Assembly: GCA_038244535.1 (NCBI GenBank)
Contig: JBBRTJ010000012.1
Location: 1-47,284, forward strand
Origin: JBBRTJ01 sp038244535
GTDB lineage: Bacteria > Actinomycetota > Acidimicrobiia > Acidimicrobiales > Ilumatobacteraceae
Direction of reading: 5' to 3'
DNA length: 47,284 nucleotides
In this document: one piece after another, positions 15,825-23,364 of the stretch
Layout of the letters: each line of letters starts with the position of its first letter
Numbering within the stretch: position 1 is the first letter of the stretch
The notes under the pieces: generated by a model
The model's database searches: none
What the model saw: only the letters and a program-made list of their open reading frames with translations
Told to the model about the DNA's origin: nothing
Made by a program: the position numbers and the translations under genes

Positions 15825-15911
15825 TCATTGGATTCCAACCCCGGTGGTCTCGGCCAGCGCGAGGTCAAACGAGTCGGCGACGGTCGCGATGCTGGGTGAT
15901 GTCGTCCGATT
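15825..15911 (-). pseudogene. IS3-family transposase fragment
   Basis: Between recG and the short lipoprotein gene, one minus-strand frame reads SPSIATVADSFDLALAETTG and stops at 15825. This resembles the end of the DDE core of IS3 OrfB transposases (PSIGTVGDSYDNALAET type), including the catalytic Glu of the LAE segment. Only about 28 codons remain, cut directly at the recG stop side, and no terminal inverted repeats are seen. It is a decayed scrap of an insertion sequence rather than an active element. Confidence 0.5.
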
Positions 15912-15920
15912 CAGCCCCAA

Positions 15921-18053
15921 TCAGCTCTTGAAGAGGAACTGCTCGTCCTCGGCGGTGAACGTGCGGGCCAGCTCCTCGTAGAGGCCAGGGTGGCCCTGCA
16001 GGAACGGATCACCGTCGACGATGGTAAAGGCCGCTTCGCGGGCGCGTGCGACCAGCTCTCGATCTCGCCGCAACGACGCCAGCTTCAGATCCGATCGGCC
16101 CTTCTGCCGCTCCCCCATCAGCGTGCCCTCGCCCCGCAGGTCGAGGTCGACCTCGGCCAGCTCGAAGCCATCAGTGGACGCGACCAGCGCCTCGACCCGC
16201 GGCGACGGCCCCTCGCTCGGGGCCGTGATCAACCAGCACGTCGAGGCCGCTGCACCGCGGCCCACGCGGCCGCGCAGCTGGTGGAGCTGGGCGATGCCGA
16301 AGCGATCGGCATCGATGACGACCATCACGGTCGCGTTCGGCACATCGACGCCGACCTCGATCACCGTCGTGGCCACGAGCACGTCGAGTGCACCCGATCG
16401 GAACCGCTCCATCACGGCGTCCTTGTCGGCGGGTGGGATGCGACCGTGCAGGAGCCCCACCCGCAGACCCGCCAGCTCGTCGAGCCGCAACCGCTCGTAG
16501 GTCTCCTCGGCCGACGCCACCTCGAGCTTCTCGCTCTCCTCGATCAGCGGGCACACCACGTAGGCCTGGTGCCCGGCGGCCACCTCGTCGCGGATGTGAG
16601 CCCACACCCCCGCCTCGGCGAGGGGGCCATTGGCCCAGTGCGTGCGGATCGGCGTGCGACCCGGCGGGAGCTCGTCGAGCACGCTCACGTCGAGGTCGCC
16701 GTAGACGGTCATCGCCGCGGTGCGCGGGATCGGCGTCGCCGTCATCACGAGCACGTCGGGGACGAGGCCATCGCCGTCGCTGCCCGCTTTGGCCCGCAGC
16801 GCAGCGCGCTGCTCGACGCCGAAGCGGTGCTGCTCGTCGATCACCGCCACCCCTAACGACTTGAAGGCCACCGTGTCCTGGATCAACGCGTGGGTGCCGA
16901 TGACGAGGTCGACGCTGCCGTCGGCCAGTCCGGCCATGATCGGGCGGCGCTCGCCGGCGGTGCTCCGGCTCGTGAGCAGCGCGACGCGCAACGGCCGTTC
17001 GCCGAACATGGTGCTGTCGTCGGGCACCGTCAGCCCCGAGAGCATCTGCTGCACTCCCACCGCGTGCTGCTCGGCCAGGACCTCGGTCGGCGCCATGAGC
17101 GCCCCCTGGTGCCCGCCCTGCACGGCAGCCAGTAGGGCGGCCACTGCCACCACGGTCTTGCCGGCCCCGACGTCGCCTTGGAGGAGTCGGTGCATGGGGT
17201 GGGGGCCGGAGAGGTCTCGGTCGATCTCGGCGATGACCCGCTCCTGGGCACCGGTGAGCGGAAACGGGAGCCCATCGAGGAACCGCCGCACCAACTCGCC
17301 GCCGACCTCGTGGCGGAAGGCCTGCGCGTCACGTTCGAGCGCGCGCTTGCGAAGCACGAGCACGAGCTGCACGCGCAAGAGCTCGTCGAAGGCGAGGCGC
17401 TTGCGGGCCCGCTCCTTCTCGGCCATCGACTCGGGCAGGTGGATGGACGTAAAGGCCTCGTCGCGACCGATGAGCTCGAAGCGCCGTCGCACCTCGTCGG
17501 GCAAGGGGTCGGCGATGCCCCCGCGCTCGGTGCAACGGCGCAGCGCTTGCTCGATCCAGCCGGCGAGCTCCCACGTGCTGAGCCCGGCCTTCTCGCTCTG
17601 CGGGTAGATCGGCACGATCCGCCCGGTGCGATCGCCGACCACGTCGACGATCGGGTTCACCATCTGCCACGAGCCGCGGTAGGGCTCGGCCTTGCCGAAC
17701 AGCGCGACGGTCGTGCCCGGCTTCAACTGGCGCTCCCGCCACGCCTGGTTGAAGAACGTCGCCGACAGCCGTCCCGTGCCGTCGCCGACCTCGGCCACCA
17801 CCATCACCTTGCGCGTCCGCGTCGTGCGCCTCGTGACAGATCGGACGGTCACGAGCACGAGCGCCTCACGACCGGCCACCAGGTCGCCGAGGCGCGCCTC
17901 GTTCGTGCGATCAACCCAGCGCCGGGGATAGGTCGTGATCAGATCGGCCACCGTCTCGATGCCCACTGCCTGCAGTGCCGCCAGCCGCTTGTCACCGATC
18001 CCGGCCAACCGATGGACCCCGACGTCGGCGAGCTCGACCAAGGTCACGGTCAC
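15921..18053 (-). CDS. recG: ATP-dependent DNA helicase RecG
   Basis: A 710-residue RecG, which remodels stalled replication forks and Holliday junctions. It has the N-terminal wedge/OB region (about 60-160), Walker A LLQGDVGAGKT, a DEQH box in VIDEQHRFG, the TATPIPRT motif III and the C-terminal QLHQLRGRVGRG motif VI. The GTG start at 18053 overlaps the stop of the FakA-like gene by 4 nt (GTGA) and gives VTVTLVELADVGVHRLAGIG, a normal RecG N-terminus; a longer frame upstream is rejected. Coupling of a DAK/FakA gene to recG is typical of Gram-positives. Confidence 0.96.
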   Translation of the reverse strand: MTVTLVELADVGVHRLAGIGDKRLAALQAVGIETVADLITTYPRRWVDRTNEARLGDLVAGREALVLVTVRSVTRRTTRTRKVMVVAEVGDGTGRLSATFFNQAWRERQLKPGTTVALFGKAEPYRGSWQMVNPIVDVVGDRTGRIVPIYPQSEKAGLSTWELAGWIEQALRRCTERGGIADPLPDEVRRRFELIGRDEAFTSIHLPESMAEKERARKRLAFDELLRVQLVLVLRKRALERDAQAFRHEVGGELVRRFLDGLPFPLTGAQERVIAEIDRDLSGPHPMHRLLQGDVGAGKTVVAVAALLAAVQGGHQGALMAPTEVLAEQHAVGVQQMLSGLTVPDDSTMFGERPLRVALLTSRSTAGERRPIMAGLADGSVDLVIGTHALIQDTVAFKSLGVAVIDEQHRFGVEQRAALRAKAGSDGDGLVPDVLVMTATPIPRTAAMTVYGDLDVSVLDELPPGRTPIRTHWANGPLAEAGVWAHIRDEVAAGHQAYVVCPLIEESEKLEVASAEETYERLRLDELAGLRVGLLHGRIPPADKDAVMERFRSGALDVLVATTVIEVGVDVPNATVMVVIDADRFGIAQLHQLRGRVGRGAAASTCWLITAPSEGPSPRVEALVASTDGFELAEVDLDLRGEGTLMGERQKGRSDLKLASLRRDRELVARAREAAFTIVDGDPFLQGHPGLYEELARTFTAEDEQFLFKS

Positions 18054-19210
18054 GTGATGCCGAACAGGTACGCGCCCGACGGCTGCCCCCCGGGCACCAC
18101 CTCGACGTGGAGGTGTGGGACCTGCTCGGTCAACCACTCGAGCAAGCCTTCGGTCGTGTCGCGGTCGGCGTCCTCGCCCACCACCACCGTGACCGTGTCC
18201 GACGACGGAACGAGGAGCCTGGTCAGCAGGGTGCGGCACGCCTCGGCGGCATCGACGCCGATGGCGACGATGCCTTCGTTGGACAGGCCGATCACGTCAC
18301 CCTTGCGCACCCGCCCCGCCGGCGAGATGGCGTCGCTCAACGCGACCGTCACCTCGCCGGTGATGACGAGCGCGGCGGCGGCGGACATGGCGATGGCATT
18401 GTCCTCGGCCCCGATGCTCGGCCGGAAGGCGCCGAGAGCGGCAAGCCCTTCAGGCACCGAGCGCGTCGGCACCACCTTGACCACCTTGGTCGCCAGCGCG
18501 GCGATGGCCTCAGCCGCGGCGATGACATCAGGGTGGTTGGGCAGGAGCACGACCTCGCCGACGGCGACGGACTCGATGGCAGCAACGAGATCGGTGGCAG
18601 ACGGGGCCATCGCTGCGCCGGTGCTCACCACCGGGCACACCCCCCAGCCGGCGAGGAGGTCACGTAACGACTCGCCCGGGGCGACGGCCACCACCGCGGT
18701 CACGGCCGGCCTCGGATCGGCCACCCACCAGGCCCCGGGCGTGCTGAGGCGGCTGGGAGCGGCGGCACCGAGCGCGGCAGCCTCCCGCGTCCGGTGATCA
18801 GCCGCCGCCTCGCCGAACAGATCCGTGACCCGGATCCGGCGCGGGCGACCCCCGAGGTCGAGCGCGGCCTCGATCGCCGCTCCGATCTCGTCGGTGTGCA
18901 CGTGGCAGCTCCACTCGTGGGCTCCGTCGCCCCCGACGACGGCAACCGCGTCGCCGACCTCGGCCAGCGCTCGCTTCAGGACCTCGACCGCCTCGTCCCC
19001 GAGGTCGACCAGGTACAGCACCTCGAAACGGGGGCCGTCAGGAACCTCCGGGGGACCACCGCCGCCCCAGTCATCAGACATCGACGGATGGCCGAGCAGC
19101 AGCGGTGCACTCGGCACCGACGCCAGGTGACGCTCGGGAGGGCCGTCACCGTCGTCAGCCTCGTGGCTGGTGCGGGGCTGGGTCGCTCCCAGCCGTGGAA
19201 GGGGCGGCAT
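18050..19210 (-). CDS. FakA-like protein lacking the DhaL kinase domain
   Basis: A 386-residue protein matching the middle and C-terminal parts of FakA/YloV (DAK1/DegV-like) proteins: FEVLYLVDLGDEAVEVLKRA, AVVGGDGAHEW, CHVHTDEIGAAIEAAL, PRRIRVTDL, and a C-terminal domain (about 190-386). FakA normally starts with a 200-residue DhaL (Dak2) domain that phosphorylates fatty acids bound to FakB. That domain is absent; the first 45 residues are low complexity. The ATG at 19210 follows a TACCAT box by 8 nt, so the short form appears to have its own promoter; ATG 19081 is an alternative. It is coupled to recG. Confidence 0.75.
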   Translation of the reverse strand: MPPLPRLGATQPRTSHEADDGDGPPERHLASVPSAPLLLGHPSMSDDWGGGGPPEVPDGPRFEVLYLVDLGDEAVEVLKRALAEVGDAVAVVGGDGAHEWSCHVHTDEIGAAIEAALDLGGRPRRIRVTDLFGEAAADHRTREAAALGAAAPSRLSTPGAWWVADPRPAVTAVVAVAPGESLRDLLAGWGVCPVVSTGAAMAPSATDLVAAIESVAVGEVVLLPNHPDVIAAAEAIAALATKVVKVVPTRSVPEGLAALGAFRPSIGAEDNAIAMSAAAALVITGEVTVALSDAISPAGRVRKGDVIGLSNEGIVAIGVDAAEACRTLLTRLLVPSSDTVTVVVGEDADRDTTEGLLEWLTEQVPHLHVEVVPGGQPSGAYLFGIT

Positions 19211-19218
19211 CGGGCGAG

Positions 19219-19224
19219 ATGGTA
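19219..19224 (-). promoter_or_regulatory. Candidate -10 box, FakA-like-recG operon
   Basis: TACCAT on the minus strand ends 8 nt before the ATG at 19210, the same spacing as other leaderless genes in the window. Confidence 0.4.
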
Positions 19225-19305
19225 CCCATCACCACCGGGCCGCTCGCCGGGGCAGGACCACGGGCGTCGCGCCGGGCTGCTTGTCGGTGAGCGCCCCCGC
19301 ACTGG

Positions 19306-19311
19306 TAGGTT
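19306..19311 (+). promoter_or_regulatory. Candidate -10 box, rpmB
   Basis: TAGGTT lies 40 nt upstream of the rpmB GTG, leaving a short leader that contains GAAAGG (19339-19344) as ribosome binding site. Confidence 0.45.
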
Positions 19312-19351
19312 TGCTCCTCGCACCAAACCGGTCGTCTTGAAAGGCCCTCTC

Positions 19352-19546
19352 GTGGCAGCTGTCTGTGAGCTCTGTGGCAAGCACCCGTCGTGGGGTCGTT
19401 CGATCAGCCACTCCCACATCCGCACCAAGCGTCGCTGGAACCCGAACATCCAACGGGTTCGCGCACTGGTGAACGGCACGCCCCGCCGCCTCTACGTGTG
19501 CACGTCGTGCATCAAGGCCGGCAAGGTCGTCAAGGCCGGACGCTAG
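19352..19546 (+). CDS. rpmB: 50S ribosomal protein L28
   Basis: A 64-residue L28 of the large ribosomal subunit. CELCGK (about residues 5-10) and CTSC (about 53-56) make it the zinc-binding (C+) form. The block SISHSHIRTKRRWNPNIQRV is typical. The GTG at 19352 has GAAAGG 7 nt upstream. The divergent FakA-like-recG pair upstream is a classic neighbourhood. A cold-shock-like gene follows after 9 nt. Confidence 0.96.
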   Translation: MAAVCELCGKHPSWGRSISHSHIRTKRRWNPNIQRVRALVNGTPRRLYVCTSCIKAGKVVKAGR

Positions 19547-19555
19547 GTCACCGTC

Positions 19556-19795
19556 GTGCAAGGTGTGGTCAAGTCCTACGACCCCTCGTCGGGAGAGGGC
19601 TCGCTCCTGTGCGACACCAACCTCGCCGAGTACGAGCTGGCCGCCGGAGCGCTCGACGGCTCGCTGTTCAGCATGCTCCGCCAAGGGCAACGTGTGGTCT
19701 TCACCGTCGATGGCGAAGGCCGAGCGACCCATCTCCACCTCGGCAGTGAGGTCGACATGGGTACCCCTGGCTATGGTGGCCGCGGGGCGAGCTGA
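19556..19795 (+). CDS. Divergent cold-shock-domain protein
   Basis: A 79-residue protein with the start of a CspA-type OB fold (QGVVKSYDPSSGEGSLL) and a later QGQRVVFTVDGEG that matches the family's third strand block. The aromatic RNP1 (usual KGFGFI) reads GEGSLL and RNP2 (usual VFVH) reads ELAAG, so the standard single-strand nucleic-acid stacking residues are missing. GTG start at 19556, 9 nt after rpmB, suggesting a shared transcript. It may be a nucleic-acid binder of altered specificity or a small beta-barrel with another role. Confidence 0.65.
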   Translation: MQGVVKSYDPSSGEGSLLCDTNLAEYELAAGALDGSLFSMLRQGQRVVFTVDGEGRATHLHLGSEVDMGTPGYGGRGAS

Positions 19796-19874
19796 GGCTC
19801 GTCCCTCCCGTCTCTGACCAACTTTGTCCAGTGCCCCGGCTCCCCCACCGGTGGCGTGCCCCAGAGGAGCTGCC

Positions 19875-21674
19875 ATGAGCGCTTCGACCACCAACGGCAA
19901 CCTCACGGACTGGGTCGACCGCTGGGCCGCCATTCTCCAGCCCGACTCGGTGCACTGGTGCGATGGCTCCGACGACGAGTACCAGCGCCTGTGCGAGCTC
20001 CTCGTCGACAGCGGGACCTTCGTCAAGCTCAACCCGGCCAAGCGACCCAACTCGTTTTGGGCGCACTCCGATCCCTCTGACGTCGCCCGAGTCGAGGAGC
20101 GCACGTTCATCTGCGCCGAGCGCCCCGAGGACGCCGGGCCCAACAACAACTGGCGGGACCCCGCCGAGATGCGCTCCGAGCTGACGGCCCTCTACACCGG
20201 GGCCATGAAGGGCCGCACGCTCTACGTCGTGCCCTTCTCGATGGGTCCCCTCAGCTCCCCCATCGCCCACATCGGCGTCGAGCTGACCGACTCGGCCTAC
20301 GTCGCGGTCAGCATGAAGATCATGACCCGGATGGGCCAGGGCGCCCTCGACGTGCTCGGCGCCGACGGCACCTTCGTGCCCGCCATCCACTCGGTCGGCG
20401 CTCCGCTGGCGGCCGGTGAGGGTGACGTGCCGTGGCCGTGCAACCCCACCAAGTACATCGTCCACTTCCCCGAGACCCGTGAGATCTGGAGCTACGGCTC
20501 CGGGTACGGCGGCAACGCGCTGCTCGGCAAGAAGTGCTTCGCACTGCGCATCGCCTCGGTCATGGCCCGCGACGACATGTGGCTGGCCGAGCACATGCTC
20601 ATCCTCAAGCTCACCAACCCCGAGGGCGAGGTGCGCTACGTGACGGGGGCCTTCCCGTCGGCGTGCGGCAAGACCAACCTCGCGATGCTCGTGCCGACCC
20701 TGCCGGGCTGGACCGTCGAGACCGTCGGCGACGACATCTGCTGGATGAAGTTCGGCCCGGACGGCCGCCTGTACGGCATCAACCCCGAGGCCGGGTTCTT
20801 CGGCGTGGCCCCCGGCACCAACGACGTCACCAACCCCAATGCGATGGCGTCGATGACCGAGAACTCGATCTTCACCAACACCGCCCTCACCGACGACGGC
20901 GACGTGTGGTGGGAGGGGCTCACCAAGCAGCCGCCGGCCCACCTGATCGATTGGAAGGGCAACGACTGGACGCCGGCCACCGGCACCCCGGCGGCGCACC
21001 CGAACGCCCGCTTCACCGCTCCTGCCTCGCAGTGCCCGGTCATCGCCGACGAGTGGGAAGACCCGGCCGGCGTGCCGATCTCGGCCATCTTGTTCGGTGG
21101 CCGGCGGGCCGGCACCGTGCCGCTCGTCAACGAGGCCCACTCGTGGGAGCACGGGGTGTTCCTGGGCGCCACCATGACCTCTGAGACGACTGCTGCTGCC
21201 GCCGGAGCCAGTGGCGTGCTGCGCTTCGACCCCATGGCCATGCTGCCGTTCTGCGGCTACAACATGGCCGACTACTGGGCGCACTGGCTCAACATCGGCA
21301 AGCACACCGACGCCTCGAAGCTACCCGGCATCTTCTACGTCAACTGGTTCCGACGCGACGCCGACGGCCGCTTCCTGTGGCCCGGCTTCGGCGACAACAG
21401 CCGCGTGCTGGCCTGGATCTTTGACCGCGTCAGCGGGCGAGGCGATGCCACCCAGACCCCGATCGGCTACCTGCCGGCGCCATGGGCTCTCGACGTATCG
21501 GGCCTCGGGCTGAGCGACGACGACCTTGCGGCGCTGCTGACCGTCGACACCGAGGGCTGGCGCTCCGAGGTGCCGGCGATCGCGGCCCACCTCGCGGCCT
21601 ACGGCGACCACCTGCCTGCGCAGCTCGCCCAGCAGCTGGCCGATCTCGAGCAGCACCTCGCCAACGGTTCCTAG
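19875..21674 (+). CDS. pckG: Phosphoenolpyruvate carboxykinase (GTP)
   Basis: A 599-residue GTP-dependent PEPCK, which interconverts oxaloacetate and PEP in gluconeogenesis and anaplerosis. Motifs include YGSGYGGNALLGKKC (about residues 207-221), the kinase P-loop FPSACGKTNLA (260-270) with the reactive Cys typical of the GTP class, and GDDICW (285-290). GAGGAG lies about 6 nt before the ATG at 19875, which is preferred over an upstream in-frame ATG. It appears monocistronic. Confidence 0.97.
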   Translation: MSASTTNGNLTDWVDRWAAILQPDSVHWCDGSDDEYQRLCELLVDSGTFVKLNPAKRPNSFWAHSDPSDVARVEERTFICAERPEDAGPNNNWRDPAEMRSELTALYTGAMKGRTLYVVPFSMGPLSSPIAHIGVELTDSAYVAVSMKIMTRMGQGALDVLGADGTFVPAIHSVGAPLAAGEGDVPWPCNPTKYIVHFPETREIWSYGSGYGGNALLGKKCFALRIASVMARDDMWLAEHMLILKLTNPEGEVRYVTGAFPSACGKTNLAMLVPTLPGWTVETVGDDICWMKFGPDGRLYGINPEAGFFGVAPGTNDVTNPNAMASMTENSIFTNTALTDDGDVWWEGLTKQPPAHLIDWKGNDWTPATGTPAAHPNARFTAPASQCPVIADEWEDPAGVPISAILFGGRRAGTVPLVNEAHSWEHGVFLGATMTSETTAAAAGASGVLRFDPMAMLPFCGYNMADYWAHWLNIGKHTDASKLPGIFYVNWFRRDADGRFLWPGFGDNSRVLAWIFDRVSGRGDATQTPIGYLPAPWALDVSGLGLSDDDLAALLTVDTEGWRSEVPAIAAHLAAYGDHLPAQLAQQLADLEQHLANGS

Positions 21675-21721
21675 GACCCCGAGACGGTCGAAGGCCGACG
21701 CATCGCCCCGACCGGCACCAC

Positions 21722-21727
21722 TACGTT
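21722..21727 (+). promoter_or_regulatory. Candidate -10 box, RAM-domain gene
   Basis: TACGTT precedes a short leader with GAAGGGAG (21746-21753), 6 nt before the GTG at 21760. Confidence 0.45.
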
Positions 21728-21759
21728 GTGAGCCGAGCAGCTGTCGAAGGGAGCCCGTC

Positions 21760-21996
21760 GTGGCCGTGAGCGCGTACATCCTCATCCAGACCGAGGTGGG
21801 CAAGGCCGCCACCGTGGCGCACCAGGTACGTGAGGTCGAGGGCGTGGCGGCCGCCGACGACGTGACCGGCCCCTACGACGTCATCGCCCGGGCCGAGGCC
21901 CCCACGGTCGACGAGCTCGGCCGCATGGTCGTCAGCAAGGTCCAGATGATCGACGGCATCACCCGGACCCTCACCTGCCCCGTGGTCAACATCTGA
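21760..21996 (+). CDS. Stand-alone Lrp/AsnC ligand-binding (RAM) domain protein
   Basis: A 78-residue protein that is only the RAM (regulation of amino-acid metabolism) domain of Lrp/AsnC regulators: SAYILIQTEVGK, VREVEGVAAADDVTGPYDVI and TRTLTCPVV match the ferredoxin-like fold and ligand-site Gly/Asp pattern. The helix-turn-helix is missing, so it cannot bind DNA by itself; such proteins may bind amino acids or pair with full-length Lrp proteins. Strong ribosome binding site GAAGGGAG before the GTG. It ends just before a perfect hairpin shared with the convergent gene. Confidence 0.88.
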   Translation: MAVSAYILIQTEVGKAATVAHQVREVEGVAAADDVTGPYDVIARAEAPTVDELGRMVVSKVQMIDGITRTLTCPVVNI

Positions 21997-22031
21997 CCCC
22001 CGCCCCGGCGGCCCCGACACTCACCATCTGC

Positions 22032-22066
22032 GTCGCGTCGTTGTCGTAGAGCAGCAACGACGCGAC
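22032..22066. terminator. Perfect 12-bp hairpin between convergent genes
   Basis: GTCGCGTCGTTG (22032-22043) and its exact reverse complement (22055-22066) flank an 11-nt loop. It lies between the RAM gene and the convergent membrane-protein gene. There is no clear T-tract, so it may be a bidirectional, T-poor terminator as is common in high-GC actinobacteria. Confidence 0.6.
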
Positions 22067-22104
22067 ACAAAGCCCCCTGTCGGCGAGCAACTCCGCGCCA
22101 GGGA

Positions 22105-22485
22105 TCAGCGATTGCCGACGATCATCGCTCGGATGCCGAGCCCCATCACGAACAGCCCGCCCAGCCCGTAGAGCAGGTAGAGGCGGTGCTTGAGCTGCTG
22201 GCGATACGAGTACAGGATCGCCACCGAGATGATGGCCACGAACCCGTAGAACATGTGGAACTGCGGGGCGACCAGCTTCTCGCGCGCCACGAGCCACACA
22301 CCGAGGATGACCTGCACGAACACCGCCGCCTGCGCAACGCCGGTGAACCACCAGAGGGCCCTCGTTCGCAGCGCAGGCACCTTGATGGCCCCCAGGGCCC
22401 ACAGGCCAGCCAGACCGTTGCCGATGATGACGAACCACGACCAGCTCGTGTGCAGGTCGAGCGTGAGCAGCGCGAACAGGGGCAC
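22105..22485 (-). CDS. Four-helix membrane protein, unknown function
   Basis: A 126-residue protein with four hydrophobic spans (about 15-33, 44-64, 78-96 and 104-122), short loops and basic connecting segments (VPALRTR, SYRQQLKHR). No conserved catalytic residue is evident. The GTG at 22485 is preceded directly by AACAGGGGC as ribosome binding site and lies 8 nt after the stop of the DUF455 gene, so the two are co-translated. Function unknown. Confidence 0.75.
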   Translation of the reverse strand: MPLFALLTLDLHTSWSWFVIIGNGLAGLWALGAIKVPALRTRALWWFTGVAQAAVFVQVILGVWLVAREKLVAPQFHMFYGFVAIISVAILYSYRQQLKHRLYLLYGLGGLFVMGLGIRAMIVGNR

Positions 22486-22493
22486 GCCCCTGT

Positions 22494-23321
22494 TCAGGCG
22501 GGCACGAGGCCGGCGGCCTCGCTGGAGCGCTGCTGCGCCTCGGCATACGCCTCGGCCGCGATGTCGACCAGCTCCGAGATCTCGTCGTCGGAGAAGCCCG
22601 CGAGCGAGCGGAAGGTCCGGGCGAGGTGCACCGGGTTCTCGGCCTCTTCGCCGCGGAAGCCACCAAAGCTGAACAGCTTGTCGACGGCCTTTTGGAAGTT
22701 GAGGGCATCGGTCAGGCGCTGCTTGTCGTTGACCGTGAGGCGCCGCAGCCAGTCGGAACCCATCTTCACGTGGGTCACCTCGTCGGCCAGCATCCAATCT
22801 TCGCAGAACGCAAGCACGGGATCGCTGAGCACGACCCCGAAGTCGCGCATGGTGGTGAACACGTCGATCGCCAACCCTTCGAGCGCCCGGTTGACACCGG
22901 TGAGGCGCAGGACCGGGTCGGCGTTGCACGCCGCCTCGTAGAGCAGCGTCCCCTCGGCGAACTCGCCGATCTCAGAACCCATGTGATCGGACAGCTTGCA
23001 GCTGATCTCGACGTGGCGGGCCTCGTCCCAGCACTGGCGGGCCATGTCGAGCTTGAGCGCAAAGGGGGCCTCGTCTCGCCCGTCACCGGTGGTGAAGTCC
23101 CAGCAGGTCCGGCCCGCACCCTCGAGGGCCTGGATCTCGCCGACGAAGATGCCGTGCATCAGGCCACGAGCGTTGTCGGGTGAGTCCGGGTAGTCGGGGG
23201 CGAGGCCGTTGACGCGCGACCGCGGGCTGGCGTTGCGCGGGTCGAAGACCGTGTCTTCGATGCGAACGCGCTGGAAGCGCTCGTCACGAGCCAGTTCCTC
23301 GACCGGAAGGATGCGCTTCAT
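22494..23321 (-). CDS. DUF455 ferritin-like protein
   Basis: A 275-residue helical protein of the DUF455 ferritin-like group. Two carboxylate/His metal motifs are visible: DEARHVE (about residues 99-105) and DEVTHVK (about 180-186), with additional Glu in EIQALEGAG and NRALEGLAID that fit the four-helix di-iron arrangement. The family is associated with oxidation or tRNA-modification-like chemistry, but the substrate is unknown. A strong AAGGAGG site precedes the ATG at 23321. A small membrane protein is encoded just downstream. Confidence 0.85.
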   Translation of the reverse strand: MKRILPVEELARDERFQRVRIEDTVFDPRNASPRSRVNGLAPDYPDSPDNARGLMHGIFVGEIQALEGAGRTCWDFTTGDGRDEAPFALKLDMARQCWDEARHVEISCKLSDHMGSEIGEFAEGTLLYEAACNADPVLRLTGVNRALEGLAIDVFTTMRDFGVVLSDPVLAFCEDWMLADEVTHVKMGSDWLRRLTVNDKQRLTDALNFQKAVDKLFSFGGFRGEEAENPVHLARTFRSLAGFSDDEISELVDIAAEAYAEAQQRSSEAAGLVPA

Positions 23322-23364
23322 CGGGTGGGCCTCCTTGGAGACGGCCTGGGTGCCGGGCGGCAGG

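Noticed and set aside
15712..15981. Plus-strand frame over the recG 3' end
   Set aside because: No binding site, no family and overlap with recG; the transposase-like reading on the minus strand explains the region better.
19701..21305. Long minus-strand frame antisense to pckG
   Set aside because: A His/Gly/Val-rich shadow of PEP carboxykinase, with no start signal or domain.
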